A stretch of 64,000 nucleotides of DNA from Anaerospora hongkongensis (GTDB taxonomy: Bacteria; Bacillota; Negativicutes; Sporomusales; DSM-15969): assembly GCF_004339805.1 (NCBI RefSeq), contig NZ_SLUI01000005.1, positions 186,001 to 250,000 on the forward strand. Direction: 5' to 3'. Shown piece after piece: positions 17,414-26,626 of this stretch (the stretch's first letter is position 1; each line of letters starts with the position of its first letter). A program made the position numbers and the translations under genes. Under the pieces are notes generated by a model that was not told where the DNA came from, searched no databases, and worked only from the letters and a program-made list of their open reading frames with translations.

Positions 17414-18471
17414 ACCGCTTGACCTGAAAGACATAATTCCAGTACTTCCGCTGACCGCAGCGGCCGCTTCCGAGTGAGGACGGCCTGGCGGACCTGTTTC
17501 AGCATGCGCTGCAGAACGGTAGAATGAACTTGGATTCCTTGTTCCTGTAAGACGATCTGCAGTGATGTTGTGCCTGAATGCCTGCCGACAATTAAATAGC
17601 GTTCCAGACCGACTGCCTCCGGTGGAAAGGGCTCATAAATCCGGGGGTCTTTTTGAATGCCGAAAATATGCAGTCCTGACTCATGGGCAAAAATATTGTC
17701 ACCAATGACTGCCTTATCGACAGCAAGCTCCTCTTCCATCGCAGCCAGGATAACCGCACAACGCTTGGCCAGCCCGTCATTCAGCTCAACCGGGCGCTCC
17801 AGCAGAAACCGGTTGGACAGCAGCACTTCTTCCCATGCGGCACATCCGGGGGTTCCCACACCGGCAACAGCCGTACCGATCCGCTGAGCACCTGCCTGTA
17901 TTGCACTGAGTGCATTAGCTGTCGCCAGGCCAAATTGATTACCACCGTGAAATTCCAGCGAACAAGAAATTCTTTTTTTTATTTCACTGATTGCGGCAAA
18001 GGCCATAAACGGATCAAACCGGCTGCTGCTGTCACAATAAATCAGCGAATCCAACCCTGCGCCTCTTATTTGTTGTATGATAGTTGTTACTTCTTCTACG
18101 GATAGTACCGATGCATTGGTAATCGCAAGAGAGGATTTCATTCCCAGCTGAAGGGCCTTGTTAAGTGCGTTTTCCAGCTCCGCTGTTATCGTCCGCCCGG
18201 AACTGTGCTCATAGATAAATGTCACGCTGGCTACACCGCGGCTGTACACTGCGGCAATCTCCTGTACGGATGAGCTTACCCTTACCCGAAGCAGCTGTCG
18301 GAATCCGGCTAACGCATGCTCATATTCCGTAAGCTGCGCAAAGGAAATATCCATACCGGCTACCGGCAGATTGCTCAGTTCTTGGGCCATAAGGCTGATC
18401 ACCGCTGCAGGCAGCCCCTTTTTCATGCCTTCTCCCAGCGTTTGGTCCATATACCGGATGCTTGTACCCAT
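17410..18471 (-). CDS. nifV: Homocitrate synthase, non-catalytic subunit (NifV omega)
   Basis: Protein of 353 residues made of a degenerate synthase barrel plus the C-terminal communicating region. The catalytic loop reads DQTLGEG where active enzymes have DTTLRDGEQ, and the metal-binding HGHND has become FHGGNQFG. The C-terminal part keeps the family signature DNIFAHESGLHIFGI and GRHSGTTSLQ. It therefore probably supplies the part the alpha subunit lacks rather than catalysis. AGGAGG lies before the ATG. It overlaps the alpha gene by 4 bp. Confidence 0.88.
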   Translation of the reverse strand: MGTSIRYMDQTLGEGMKKGLPAAVISLMAQELSNLPVAGMDISFAQLTEYEHALAGFRQLLRVRVSSSVQEIAAVYSRGVASVTFIYEHSSGRTITAELENALNKALQLGMKSSLAITNASVLSVEEVTTIIQQIRGAGLDSLIYCDSSSRFDPFMAFAAISEIKKRISCSLEFHGGNQFGLATANALSAIQAGAQRIGTAVAGVGTPGCAAWEEVLLSNRFLLERPVELNDGLAKRCAVILAAMEEELAVDKAVIGDNIFAHESGLHIFGIQKDPRIYEPFPPEAVGLERYLIVGRHSGTTSLQIVLQEQGIQVHSTVLQRMLKQVRQAVLTRKRPLRSAEVLELCLSGQAV

Positions 18472-18504
18472 GCTCAGGCCTCCTCTCGCCAGGCGTTATT
18501 CCCC

Positions 18505-19143
18505 TTATTCGCCGCACATCCGCTTTTTCAACAGCACCCGCATTTCACCCGGGCCGATTTTCTCAGACTCATAAACAAGCGTCCCGCCTGTCATTGCTTC
18601 CAGCTCCAGCCAGGGTGGAACATGATTGCAGATGATTTCCAGCTGGTAAAAGCCGCCTCTTTTCAGAAAGGGCATTAATATTTGCTTGGTGGTAACACCG
18701 GCATCACTCTCTTGCACTGTTTTAATGGAGATCCGGTAATTGCCGCCGCCGGTAGGTTCAGGAACCGGAATAACCACCGCCTTTTCCTTCGCTGTCAGTT
18801 GCTCCTGCTCTGCTTCTTCCTCTTTAGCAATAACGTACTCCAGAAAATCAACCGGTTTGCCGGCGAATTCCCATACGCTGCAGCCGGTTCGCTCCAGTTC
18901 ATAGTAGGGGACTCCGGTTATAGAGCTGGCCACAAAGATCTTACAGTCACCCAGAAACTGCAACACGTCTCCCATTTGACTGCGCATTTCCTTTATCCCC
19001 TTATCCTGGGCCAAAGCGAAGGTTAGCTGGCGCTCAATCCCCCATATTCCCATTTGCCGCCGGTAAACAATAATATTGCCTGCTTCGGTAATGGCAGCTG
19101 TCTCGCCCTTGCGGGAAGTATGGACCGCAATTTCTCTGGTCAT
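18505..19143 (-). CDS. AnfO-like nitrogenase accessory protein
   Basis: Protein of 212 residues resembling the AnfO family first linked to the Fe-only nitrogenase. Recognisable features are the N-terminal IAVHTSRKGETAAITEAGNI, the middle region GDCKIFVASSITGVPYYELE and the short tail ending RMCGE. Here it sits inside a molybdenum-type nif operon between the 2Fe-2S ferredoxin and nifV(omega) genes, and no anfG or vnfG is present. AnfO proteins are thought to help cofactor handling, but the exact role is not settled. Confidence 0.75.
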   Translation of the reverse strand: MTREIAVHTSRKGETAAITEAGNIIVYRRQMGIWGIERQLTFALAQDKGIKEMRSQMGDVLQFLGDCKIFVASSITGVPYYELERTGCSVWEFAGKPVDFLEYVIAKEEEAEQEQLTAKEKAVVIPVPEPTGGGNYRISIKTVQESDAGVTTKQILMPFLKRGGFYQLEIICNHVPPWLELEAMTGGTLVYESEKIGPGEMRVLLKKRMCGE

Positions 19144-19161
19144 AAGCCAAGCTCCTTCCTC

Positions 19162-19470
19162 TTAAATTTCCAGACGGGTAACAGGACTGCCGCCTTCAAT
19201 ATGACTTTCCATGATCTCTTCCACATCATCTGCCGTGACCTGCCCATACCAGATGTTTTCCGGATAAACTACCACAACCGGCCCTTTTTCGCAGATTCCG
19301 AAACACCCTGTATTGCTGACAAAGACCGAGCCACCTAAATCCCGGTCTTCAATCTCCTCCAGAAACTTCATCATAATATCGACGCCCTCTTTGGTATGGC
19401 ACATGCCTTTTTGCTGTCCCGTCGGACGGGAGCTGGTACAGACAAAAATATGTTTTTCCGGTTTGTTCAT
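19162..19470 (-). CDS. Thioredoxin-fold [2Fe-2S] ferredoxin
   Basis: Protein of 102 residues, clearly a homologue of the Clostridium pasteurianum [2Fe-2S] ferredoxin. Cluster cysteines: FVCTSS near the N-terminus, KGMC about 13 residues on, and the pair in NTGCFGIC. The additional Cys found at position 14 of the clostridial protein is Ser here (CTSS instead of CTSC). The C-terminal half ENIWYGQVTADDVEEI is strongly conserved. It lies directly downstream of nifB and is probably an electron carrier used in nitrogen fixation or cofactor assembly. Confidence 0.92.
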   Translation of the reverse strand: MNKPEKHIFVCTSSRPTGQQKGMCHTKEGVDIMMKFLEEIEDRDLGGSVFVSNTGCFGICEKGPVVVVYPENIWYGQVTADDVEEIMESHIEGGSPVTRLEI

Positions 19471-19497
19471 TTTGTCATCTCCTCTGTTTATTTGCTG

Positions 19498-20748
19498 TTA
19501 CATGACTTCTTTCATCTTCAATTCTTCTGCCGTGTACCGCAGCCCATTTTCCACACTATCGCAAAACTCAATACTCTGAATACCTTTTCTGCGCAAACGC
19601 TCCTTGGCACTATGTCCGATACGCATAGTCAACACTGCTGCACAATCCTTCAGCGACTCGACGATCACCTCACGGCGTTCTTCTTCGGTATCACACTCTT
19701 GCATACCGGCGCAGTATTTATCCACCTGCCTGGTTTCAAGCAGTTTAAAGGTATTATTTTCCCCTTGATAGATGCGGAATTCCGTTGCATGACCGAAATG
19801 CAAATCTACCAGTTTGCCATACTTACTAGCCACAGCAATTTTGATAGGCTTCGCAATGACTTCTTCAGAAGCGGGCTGCTGCTGTACAATTGATGATAAG
19901 CGGAATTCCTGCGAACGGTCTTCTCCCAGTAAACCGATAGCATCTGCCCGGCATTGCTTACAGTGCCTCATCTGCTGCATATCTAGCTGACATAAGTTGC
20001 GCATTTCATTGATGTCTTTCATGCTGGTCTGCGGAAAGTTTTCAAAATTGCTGCCGGGCGCTGGGATGAGCGGCATAATATTCGTGATAAACGCACCCAG
20101 CTCTTTTACCTTTTTTACTACTTCCGGTATATGCTGATCATTTACTCCCGTTACCATAACAATATTAACTTTCACTAAAACACCGTGATTTGCCAAAAAT
20201 TCAATGCCTGCTAATTGGTTCTTGAGCAGAACTTGAGCAGCTGTCACTCCTGTCAGCCTCTCCCCTTTGTAGCGGGCGTATTGATAAAGCTTAGCCCCAA
20301 TTTCGGGATCAATTGCATTACAAGTGACAGTTACATGATTAACACCCAGATCAATAATCTCCTGGCCATATTCAGGCAGCATCAGGCCATTCGTAGAGAG
20401 GCAAAAGGTCATTTTCGGGTCAATTGCTTTAATTAATTCAATGGCCTTTTTGGTCTCCGGCCAGTTAGCAAGGGCATCGCCAGGTCCGGCAATACCGACA
20501 ACACTTAATTGCTCGATCTGTTCTTTTACCCAGGAAAACTTTAGCAAGGCCTCGGCAGGTGTCAGAATTTCGCTGGTTACACCCGGACGGCTTTCATGGA
20601 CACAATCAAATTTACGATTACAATAATTACATTGAATATTACAGGCAGGAGCTACCGGCAAATGCATCCGGGCATACTTCGTATGCGCCTCAGCTGAATA
20701 ACAAGGATGTTTGCTCGTTTTTTCGGCAATATCGTCTGGCATTCCCAT
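19498..20748 (-). CDS. nifB: FeMo-cofactor biosynthesis radical SAM protein NifB
   Basis: Protein of 416 residues. The radical SAM domain begins with the CxxxCxxC motif in ACNIQCNYCNRKFDC and has the GPGDAL glycine-rich SAM segment. Cysteines for accessory clusters are seen in RHCKQCRADA. The C-terminal 110 residues (from IKIAVASKYG) are a NifX/NafY-like cofactor-carrier domain. NifB makes NifB-co, the carbide-containing core of the cofactor, which passes to NifEN. The ATG at 20748 is chosen from the upstream TTGGAGGTGAG. It is 20 bp downstream of nifN. Confidence 0.96.
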   Translation of the reverse strand: MGMPDDIAEKTSKHPCYSAEAHTKYARMHLPVAPACNIQCNYCNRKFDCVHESRPGVTSEILTPAEALLKFSWVKEQIEQLSVVGIAGPGDALANWPETKKAIELIKAIDPKMTFCLSTNGLMLPEYGQEIIDLGVNHVTVTCNAIDPEIGAKLYQYARYKGERLTGVTAAQVLLKNQLAGIEFLANHGVLVKVNIVMVTGVNDQHIPEVVKKVKELGAFITNIMPLIPAPGSNFENFPQTSMKDINEMRNLCQLDMQQMRHCKQCRADAIGLLGEDRSQEFRLSSIVQQQPASEEVIAKPIKIAVASKYGKLVDLHFGHATEFRIYQGENNTFKLLETRQVDKYCAGMQECDTEEERREVIVESLKDCAAVLTMRIGHSAKERLRRKGIQSIEFCDSVENGLRYTAEELKMKEVM

Positions 20749-20768
20749 ATACTCACCTCCAAGTTTCA

Positions 20769-22142
20769 TTATTTCGCAGCTTTATAGTAAGCATCATACA
20801 TAGTGCTTCTGTACTTCCCGTACTTGTTTTCCAGCAGCGTGTTTGTCATGCGGTCCATGAGTGCCGCGGTCCCGGTATAGCCTACCGACAGCAATCGCTG
20901 TCCGCCTACCCGGTCATGGATGGGAAAGCCTACCCGTACCAGGGGAATGCCTTCTCGTTCGGTCAAATAGCGTCCATCAGAATGACCAAGGGCAATGTTC
21001 GCACCCAATTCCACGCTTTTGCGCCGGATCTGAACAAAGTCAGACTCAGCTAAAATTGCAGCCTTGTGCTGGTATTTTTCAAATTCGGGAGCTAAGAGGA
21101 CTGACAGCTGGTTCGTTCTGCTGCCTGAGGCTACTACTACAGGAAATATGCCATTTTCGATACACATTTGTGATAGTGCATAGACGAGTTCAGGTTCACC
21201 AAAGATAACACTTCGTCCGGCAAAATTATATTTATGAGAATCTACCATTGCATCAAGCAGCCGCCCCCGCTCCCGGATGATACTCTCCGGGATCGCTTTA
21301 CCGGTAATACAAGACAGTGCCTGAAAGAAAAGATCCGTATTTTTTACGCCAATGGGAATAGGAACTGTATAAAGGGGGACACCGAAGGTTTCCTGCAAGA
21401 AGCGTCCTGCCGAGTTTTCCGCATCGGCGGTAATGCCAATTTCAATGGTAGCAGGAGCACCGGCCATCGCCCGGATGTCAGCGATTTTGGTGCCTCCGGC
21501 GGGAATTTTTGTATAAGGCCGGGCAATCGGCCTGTCAAGCGTATCGGAGAAATCCGGACACAATACATACTCGATTTGCATAATATCAAGCAGTCTTTTT
21601 ATCTCCCGTAAATCAGCAGGACTAATATGACTGGTAATGATATTGAGCCTGTTGTGTGCGGGTGTTGGCTCTGCCAGGTACGAAACAATTTTCTTTACAG
21701 CCAGTTGATAGCCCTCAGCATGGGTCCCGCCATAGCCCGGCGTAGGCACTGGAACGATGGGGAAGTCTTTCAACTCTTTGCGGATTTTATATTCTGCTGC
21801 AATGCGTTCAATATCTTCACCGATAGTTTCAGCCAGGCAGGAAGTCAGCACGCCGACAAGCTGAGGCTGGTAGACCCTCAGAATATTATCCAGTGCCTGA
21901 TTGAGATTCTTTTCCCCGCCATAAATAGTCCCTTTTTCATTGAGTGAAGAAGAACCTACATCAATAGGTTCATTGAAATGTTCGGCAATATGCCGCCGCA
22001 TATAAGTACTGCAGCCCTGGGAGCCATGAATGATGACCATTGATCCTTCAATGCCTTTAAAGGGGAGAATGGCCCCTAACGGCATACACATATGACAAGG
22101 GTTTTCATTTACATTTTTGCTATGCTTGACTGTCAGATCCAT
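20769..22142 (-). CDS. nifN: Nitrogenase cofactor scaffold subunit NifN
   Basis: Protein of 457 residues related to NifK. It keeps NENPCHMCMPLGAI near the N-terminus and HGSQGCSTYMRRH, plus TSCLAETIGED in place of the NifK TTCLTETIGDD segment. With NifE it forms the scaffold on which NifB-co matures to FeMo-co. Start at 22142 follows GGAGGTG and overlaps the nifE gene by 23 bp, so the two are translationally coupled. The C-terminal NifX fusion seen in some clostridial NifN proteins is absent. Confidence 0.93.
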   Translation of the reverse strand: MDLTVKHSKNVNENPCHMCMPLGAILPFKGIEGSMVIIHGSQGCSTYMRRHIAEHFNEPIDVGSSSLNEKGTIYGGEKNLNQALDNILRVYQPQLVGVLTSCLAETIGEDIERIAAEYKIRKELKDFPIVPVPTPGYGGTHAEGYQLAVKKIVSYLAEPTPAHNRLNIITSHISPADLREIKRLLDIMQIEYVLCPDFSDTLDRPIARPYTKIPAGGTKIADIRAMAGAPATIEIGITADAENSAGRFLQETFGVPLYTVPIPIGVKNTDLFFQALSCITGKAIPESIIRERGRLLDAMVDSHKYNFAGRSVIFGEPELVYALSQMCIENGIFPVVVASGSRTNQLSVLLAPEFEKYQHKAAILAESDFVQIRRKSVELGANIALGHSDGRYLTEREGIPLVRVGFPIHDRVGGQRLLSVGYTGTAALMDRMTNTLLENKYGKYRSTMYDAYYKAAK

Positions 22143-23493
22143 GTAAATCACCTCCAAAGTCATACATGTATTCCCATACAGGTGAGCAAAGGGTCGAATG
22201 AACTTCCTTGGCAAAATTGACGGCACCCACAAAGCCGCTGAGCGGATGCTTACGGTCGTGATTATGATCCACAAAGGCAATTCCCAGCTTATAGGCAAGC
22301 GGTCGTTCTTTGACGCCGCCCACTAAGAGATTAGCGCCCTGTTGGGTCATAAACCGTTCCAATTCAGAAGGATTGGCATCATCCAGGATAACCGTGCCGT
22401 CATCCGCTAATTCATGAATGGTATCATATTCATCCTGCTGGCCGGTCTGAGTGCCAACCATGACGACATCAATGCCAATTTCACGAAACTGTTTAATAAG
22501 GGAGATTGCCTTGAAGCCGCCGCCTACATAAACGGCTGCTTTCTTGCCGTTAAACTGCCCTTTATACGTATCAAGGACCGGCTGAACAGCTTGCTGTTCC
22601 CTGGCAATGAGCTGCTCTGCCCGCTCGATAATAGCGGCATCGCCAAAAAAATGGGCAATGCGGCGAAGCGAATCGGCTGTATCTTCCATACCCAAAAAGG
22701 AAATCCGCAAATAGGGAATATCAAACTTCTCCTGCATCTTATTAGCCAGATACGTCATTGACCCGGCACACTGCATCACATTGAGCGACGCCATTGTCGC
22801 TTTCTTCAGTGTTTCATAGTTGGAGTCTCCCGTAAAAACGGCATTGACTTCTATTCCGATTTCCTCCAGGTAGCCGCGGATGATCCACGCTTCACCGGCC
22901 AAATTAAAGTCACCCAGATAGTTTAAGCTTAATTTCTTGCGCGGCAGCGGCTTCTGCGGAGTGATAATACGCAGCAGTGCATCACAGGCTGCCCGGTAAC
23001 CGGCTGCCTTGTTGCCGATAAAGCCGCTTGATTGCACCGGTATCACTTCTATCCCGTGTTTAGCCGCTGACTGCCTACAGACTGCTTCCAGATCATCACC
23101 GATGACTCCGACGATACAGGTAGAATAAATAAAAAATACCTTAGGCTGATATTTTTCTACCAATTCATCAATAGCCCGTTGTAATTTTGGTTCACCGCCG
23201 AAGATAACGTCATGTTCTTTGAGATCAGTGGAAAAGCTGTTGCGGTATAAATCGGAGCCACTTGAGAGGCTTCCCCGGATATCCCAGGTATAACTGGCAC
23301 AACCGATCGGGCCGTGCACCAAATGCAGCGCATCTGTAATGGGGTTTAATACGACACGGGCACCGCAGTATACGCACGCCCGCTGGCTAACACAACCGGC
23401 AATGCTGTCCGCATCGCATTTCAGTGATGTTTTTTGTTTCCCTTTTGTTGAAATAAAAGGATCGCGTTCATTAATAGCCGCCGCTGTATCCAT
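22120..23493 (-). CDS. nifE: Nitrogenase cofactor scaffold subunit NifE
   Basis: Protein of 457 residues of the NifD/NifE family. Diagnostic segments are RACVYCGARVVLNPI, HLVHGPIGCASYTWDIRG, STCIVGVIGDD and NVMQCAGSMTYLA. It forms the NifEN scaffold with the next gene product. It follows nifK after a 106-bp gap holding an intrinsic terminator, so nifEN-B expression is probably lower than nifHDK or depends on read-through. Confidence 0.95.
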   Translation of the reverse strand: MDTAAAINERDPFISTKGKQKTSLKCDADSIAGCVSQRACVYCGARVVLNPITDALHLVHGPIGCASYTWDIRGSLSSGSDLYRNSFSTDLKEHDVIFGGEPKLQRAIDELVEKYQPKVFFIYSTCIVGVIGDDLEAVCRQSAAKHGIEVIPVQSSGFIGNKAAGYRAACDALLRIITPQKPLPRKKLSLNYLGDFNLAGEAWIIRGYLEEIGIEVNAVFTGDSNYETLKKATMASLNVMQCAGSMTYLANKMQEKFDIPYLRISFLGMEDTADSLRRIAHFFGDAAIIERAEQLIAREQQAVQPVLDTYKGQFNGKKAAVYVGGGFKAISLIKQFREIGIDVVMVGTQTGQQDEYDTIHELADDGTVILDDANPSELERFMTQQGANLLVGGVKERPLAYKLGIAFVDHNHDRKHPLSGFVGAVNFAKEVHSTLCSPVWEYMYDFGGDLHGSDSQA

Positions 23494-23547
23494 GATGTCA
23501 CTCCTTTCACAGGTTGTTCCGTGATGGGATACCTTTTGATAAGATAG

Positions 23548-23594
23548 AAAAGAGGCAGCGTTGCAAACTGTAGTTAGGCAACGCTGCCTCTTTT
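23548..23594 (-). terminator. Terminator between nifK and nifE
   Basis: AAAAGAGGCAGCGTTGC and its complement GCAACGCTGCCTCTTTT form a perfect 17-bp hairpin with an 13-base loop; the 3' arm ends in TTTT on the minus strand. It starts 6 bp after the nifK stop codon. Confidence 0.85.
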
Positions 23595-23599
23595 CGGTA

Positions 23600-24988
23600 T
23601 TACATTACTAATTCAAAATCTTCATCGGCAGCATCGCGGTCCTGGCGGTCCAGCAAAGCATTGCTGATCATTTCAATCAGGCGCATTGCTCCACGGTAAC
23701 CGACGATGGGCAGATAAGAATGGACGCTGCGGTCAAGCACCGGAAAGCCAACACGGACAAAGGGAATGTCTTCGGCTCTGGCAATATATTTGCCATATGT
23801 GTTGCCGATCAGAAGATCGACAGGTTCATTTTTAATCCATTGATGGAGCGTAAACAAATCACCATTGCCTTTTGCATTGCCATTGACATTTGCAGCAGCC
23901 AGCATTTCCCGGACGTCGTCTTCAAAGCTGCCCATGCCGGAGCCGATTGCGCCGCCTGGTGTGCCCGTGAGTACATGAACGGGAATCATGCCCAGACTGA
24001 GTACAAACTCAGTCAGTCCGGTCAGTACGTCAGGATCACCAAAAATGGCTACCCGTTTGCCATGAAAATGGAAATGGGTATCTGTCATAATATCAACCAA
24101 TTGTCCCCGTTCCTCTTCCAGCTCATAAGGAACTTCGGTAACCGCAAAGCGGCGCAAAGCCATTATGAATTCGTCGGTAGCCTTAATACCAATCGGTGTT
24201 TTTAAGGCCAGAGCGGGTACCTTGCATTTCTTCTGCAAAAGTTCCGCCGCTTCGCTGGAAGCAAACCGTCCCAGGGCAATAGACAATTTTGAATTTCCCG
24301 TATCCTTCAGCTGCTCGATAGTCGTGCCGCCTTTGGGATACATCTCAAACTTGCCGGTCATCGGTGAATCAAGCACACCCGTAGTGTCAGGGAACATAAT
24401 CGACTTCACACCCATTAGATTAGTGAGACGTTTCATTTCCCGCATATCACCGGGATTGACAAAACCGGGGATGAGATTGATTTGTTCTTTTTTGATCGGT
24501 GTGGTACTTTCAGCCAAATAGCTGACCATACCCTTGACCATATTGGAGAAGCCGGTTATATGAGACCCCTGGTAACTAGGTGTATTGGCGTGAATGACCA
24601 GTTTGCCCTCCGGTACTTCCGAGGATTTGATAATCGTTGGAACATCATCGCCGATTGTTTCTGTCAAACAGGTAGTATGAACGGCAATAATATCGGGATT
24701 ATAGATTGAAAACACATTTTTAATAGAGGTTTTTAAGTTTGCCGCTCCGCCAAATACGGATGACCCTTCTGTAAAAGAGCTGGTAGAAGCCATAACCGGA
24801 TCACGGAAATGGCGGGTTAAATGCATGCGGTGAAAGGAGCAGCACCCCTGGGAACCATGGCTGTGTGGCAGGCATTTATGAATTCCCAGTGCCGCATACA
24901 TGGCTCCAATCGGCTGACATGTTTTGGCCGGATTGATAATTCCGCCGCTTACACGTTCTTTTAAGTCTTTTGTTGTTGCGTCTAACAT
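23600..24988 (-). CDS. nifK: Nitrogenase MoFe protein beta chain NifK
   Basis: Protein of 462 residues, the short clostridial type lacking the N-terminal extension of proteobacterial NifK. P-cluster ligands are visible in PAKTCQPIGAM, SHGSQGCCSFHR and HTTCLTETIGDD. Beta subunit of dinitrogenase in the cytoplasm; it pairs with NifD. It overlaps the nifD stop region by 7 bp (starts at 24988), indicating translational coupling and equal synthesis. Confidence 0.97.
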   Translation of the reverse strand: MLDATTKDLKERVSGGIINPAKTCQPIGAMYAALGIHKCLPHSHGSQGCCSFHRMHLTRHFRDPVMASTSSFTEGSSVFGGAANLKTSIKNVFSIYNPDIIAVHTTCLTETIGDDVPTIIKSSEVPEGKLVIHANTPSYQGSHITGFSNMVKGMVSYLAESTTPIKKEQINLIPGFVNPGDMREMKRLTNLMGVKSIMFPDTTGVLDSPMTGKFEMYPKGGTTIEQLKDTGNSKLSIALGRFASSEAAELLQKKCKVPALALKTPIGIKATDEFIMALRRFAVTEVPYELEEERGQLVDIMTDTHFHFHGKRVAIFGDPDVLTGLTEFVLSLGMIPVHVLTGTPGGAIGSGMGSFEDDVREMLAAANVNGNAKGNGDLFTLHQWIKNEPVDLLIGNTYGKYIARAEDIPFVRVGFPVLDRSVHSYLPIVGYRGAMRLIEMISNALLDRQDRDAADEDFELVM

Positions 24989-26601
24989 GCCTTACCCTCT
25001 CCTTCTGCCATTTTTCCTTCTAACAGCGGCTGATCCTGCCAGGGTGGTACAATAAAGTTCCACGTAGGAGTTGCAAAGCTCATTGCAATATCGCGGGCAA
25101 AATTGAGTGCTCCGTTAAAACCGGCATAAGGGCCGCTGTAATCATAAGAGTGCAATTGTTTTGCAGGAATACCCATTTTTTGCACTACATATTTGTCTTT
25201 AATACCCGAGGAGAAGATATCCGGTTTTAACAGCTTAATAAATTCATCTGTTTCGTAATGATTGAGATCATCTACGATGATATAGCCGTCTTGCATATCA
25301 AAATTCATGCCTTTATATTCACTGAGCGGTATCTTTTTCTTCAGCTCTTCTAACTTTTCAGGAGAAACTTTTACCCGGAAGCGTTTTTCATCGCGGTTAA
25401 CATGCAGCTCAGGAATATTTTTGCTATCCGCATCTGTTTTAATAGTGGGAATCACGTGGCGGCCCTCATAGTCATCACGATGGGCGAATTCATAGCCGGC
25501 AAGTACTGTTTCAATACCAAGCTCCCGGTACATTCCCTGGTAGTGATGTCCACGGGAACCACCAACGAAGCAGAACGCGGTTTTCCCTTCGCAAACTTTA
25601 CGGTATTGATCAATCATGGGTTGAACCCGGGCGACTTCACGAGCAATAACTTCTTCGGTTTTGCGGGTTAATTCTTCATCATCAAAGTAGGTGGCCATAT
25701 CGCGCAGCGACTGAGACATCCCTTCTACCCCAATGAAATTAACTTTTACCCAAGGAGTGCCATATTTGATTTCCAGCATTTCGGCAATGTAGTTAATCGA
25801 GCGGTGGCATTGGACCAGGTTAAGATCTGCTGTATGGGCGTGACGCAGTTCTTCATAGGAACCGTCTCCCGTCATTGTGCTGACAATGGTATAACCGATG
25901 TCTTTCAGCACCCGCTCAATTTCCCAGGCGTCACCGCCGATATTGTATTCACCCAGGATATTGATTGCATAGCGGCCAGGTGCCTCTTCCTTGTCACTTG
26001 CCCCAATGACTTTATCCATGAGGATATTGTTGGCAATATGATGACCGGCCGACTGGCTTACCCCTTTATAGCCTTCACAGCTGAATGCCAATACCGGTAC
26101 TCCATGGCGTTCTTCAGCCGACTTGGCAACGGCGTTGATATCATCACCAATAAGACCAACTGGACAGGTGGCATTGATACTAATCGCTTTGGGCTTAAAG
26201 ATCTCAACAACTTCATCAATCAGTTTTGCCAGCTTCTTTTCGCCGCCAAATACAATGTCTTTTTCCTGCATATCGGTAGTCACGCAGTAATTGATGAAAT
26301 TCTGGGTAGGATCTTCTGATTTAGCCTTATTGCGGCGCGTTCCCCAGGTATAATAGCTGCAGCCTACCGGGCCATGAACGATATGAATCATATCCTTCAG
26401 CGGACCGACGACCACACCTTTACAGCCTGCATATGCACAACCGCGATTCGTGATGATTCCGGGTATGGTGCGGGTATTCGCTTCAATAATCTGATCAGGC
26501 TGAGACGAATCCTTAACCAGAATATGTTTTTTCCGGGCCTTCTTTACTTTATCGGGTAATATACTTAATAGCTCTTGCAGCTTCTCTTCTGTAAACGCCA
26601 T
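24982..26601 (-). CDS. nifD: Nitrogenase MoFe protein alpha chain NifD
   Basis: Protein of 539 residues. P-cluster cysteines lie in GCAYAGCKG, HGPVGCSYYTW and NATCPVGLIGDD. FeMo-cofactor ligands are the Cys in LVQCHRSINYI and the His in QLHSYDYSGPYAG; the substrate-site Gln and His are kept in GVSQSAGHHIANN. An insertion of about 50 residues around KNIPELHVNRDEKRF is typical of clostridial NifD. The ATG at 26601 is chosen because AGGAGG is 9 bases upstream, while an ATG 6 bp earlier would be too close. Confidence 0.97.
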   Translation of the reverse strand: MAFTEEKLQELLSILPDKVKKARKKHILVKDSSQPDQIIEANTRTIPGIITNRGCAYAGCKGVVVGPLKDMIHIVHGPVGCSYYTWGTRRNKAKSEDPTQNFINYCVTTDMQEKDIVFGGEKKLAKLIDEVVEIFKPKAISINATCPVGLIGDDINAVAKSAEERHGVPVLAFSCEGYKGVSQSAGHHIANNILMDKVIGASDKEEAPGRYAINILGEYNIGGDAWEIERVLKDIGYTIVSTMTGDGSYEELRHAHTADLNLVQCHRSINYIAEMLEIKYGTPWVKVNFIGVEGMSQSLRDMATYFDDEELTRKTEEVIAREVARVQPMIDQYRKVCEGKTAFCFVGGSRGHHYQGMYRELGIETVLAGYEFAHRDDYEGRHVIPTIKTDADSKNIPELHVNRDEKRFRVKVSPEKLEELKKKIPLSEYKGMNFDMQDGYIIVDDLNHYETDEFIKLLKPDIFSSGIKDKYVVQKMGIPAKQLHSYDYSGPYAGFNGALNFARDIAMSFATPTWNFIVPPWQDQPLLEGKMAEGEGKAC

Positions 26602-26626
26602 GTTCATAAACCTCCTTTGCTGTTGC

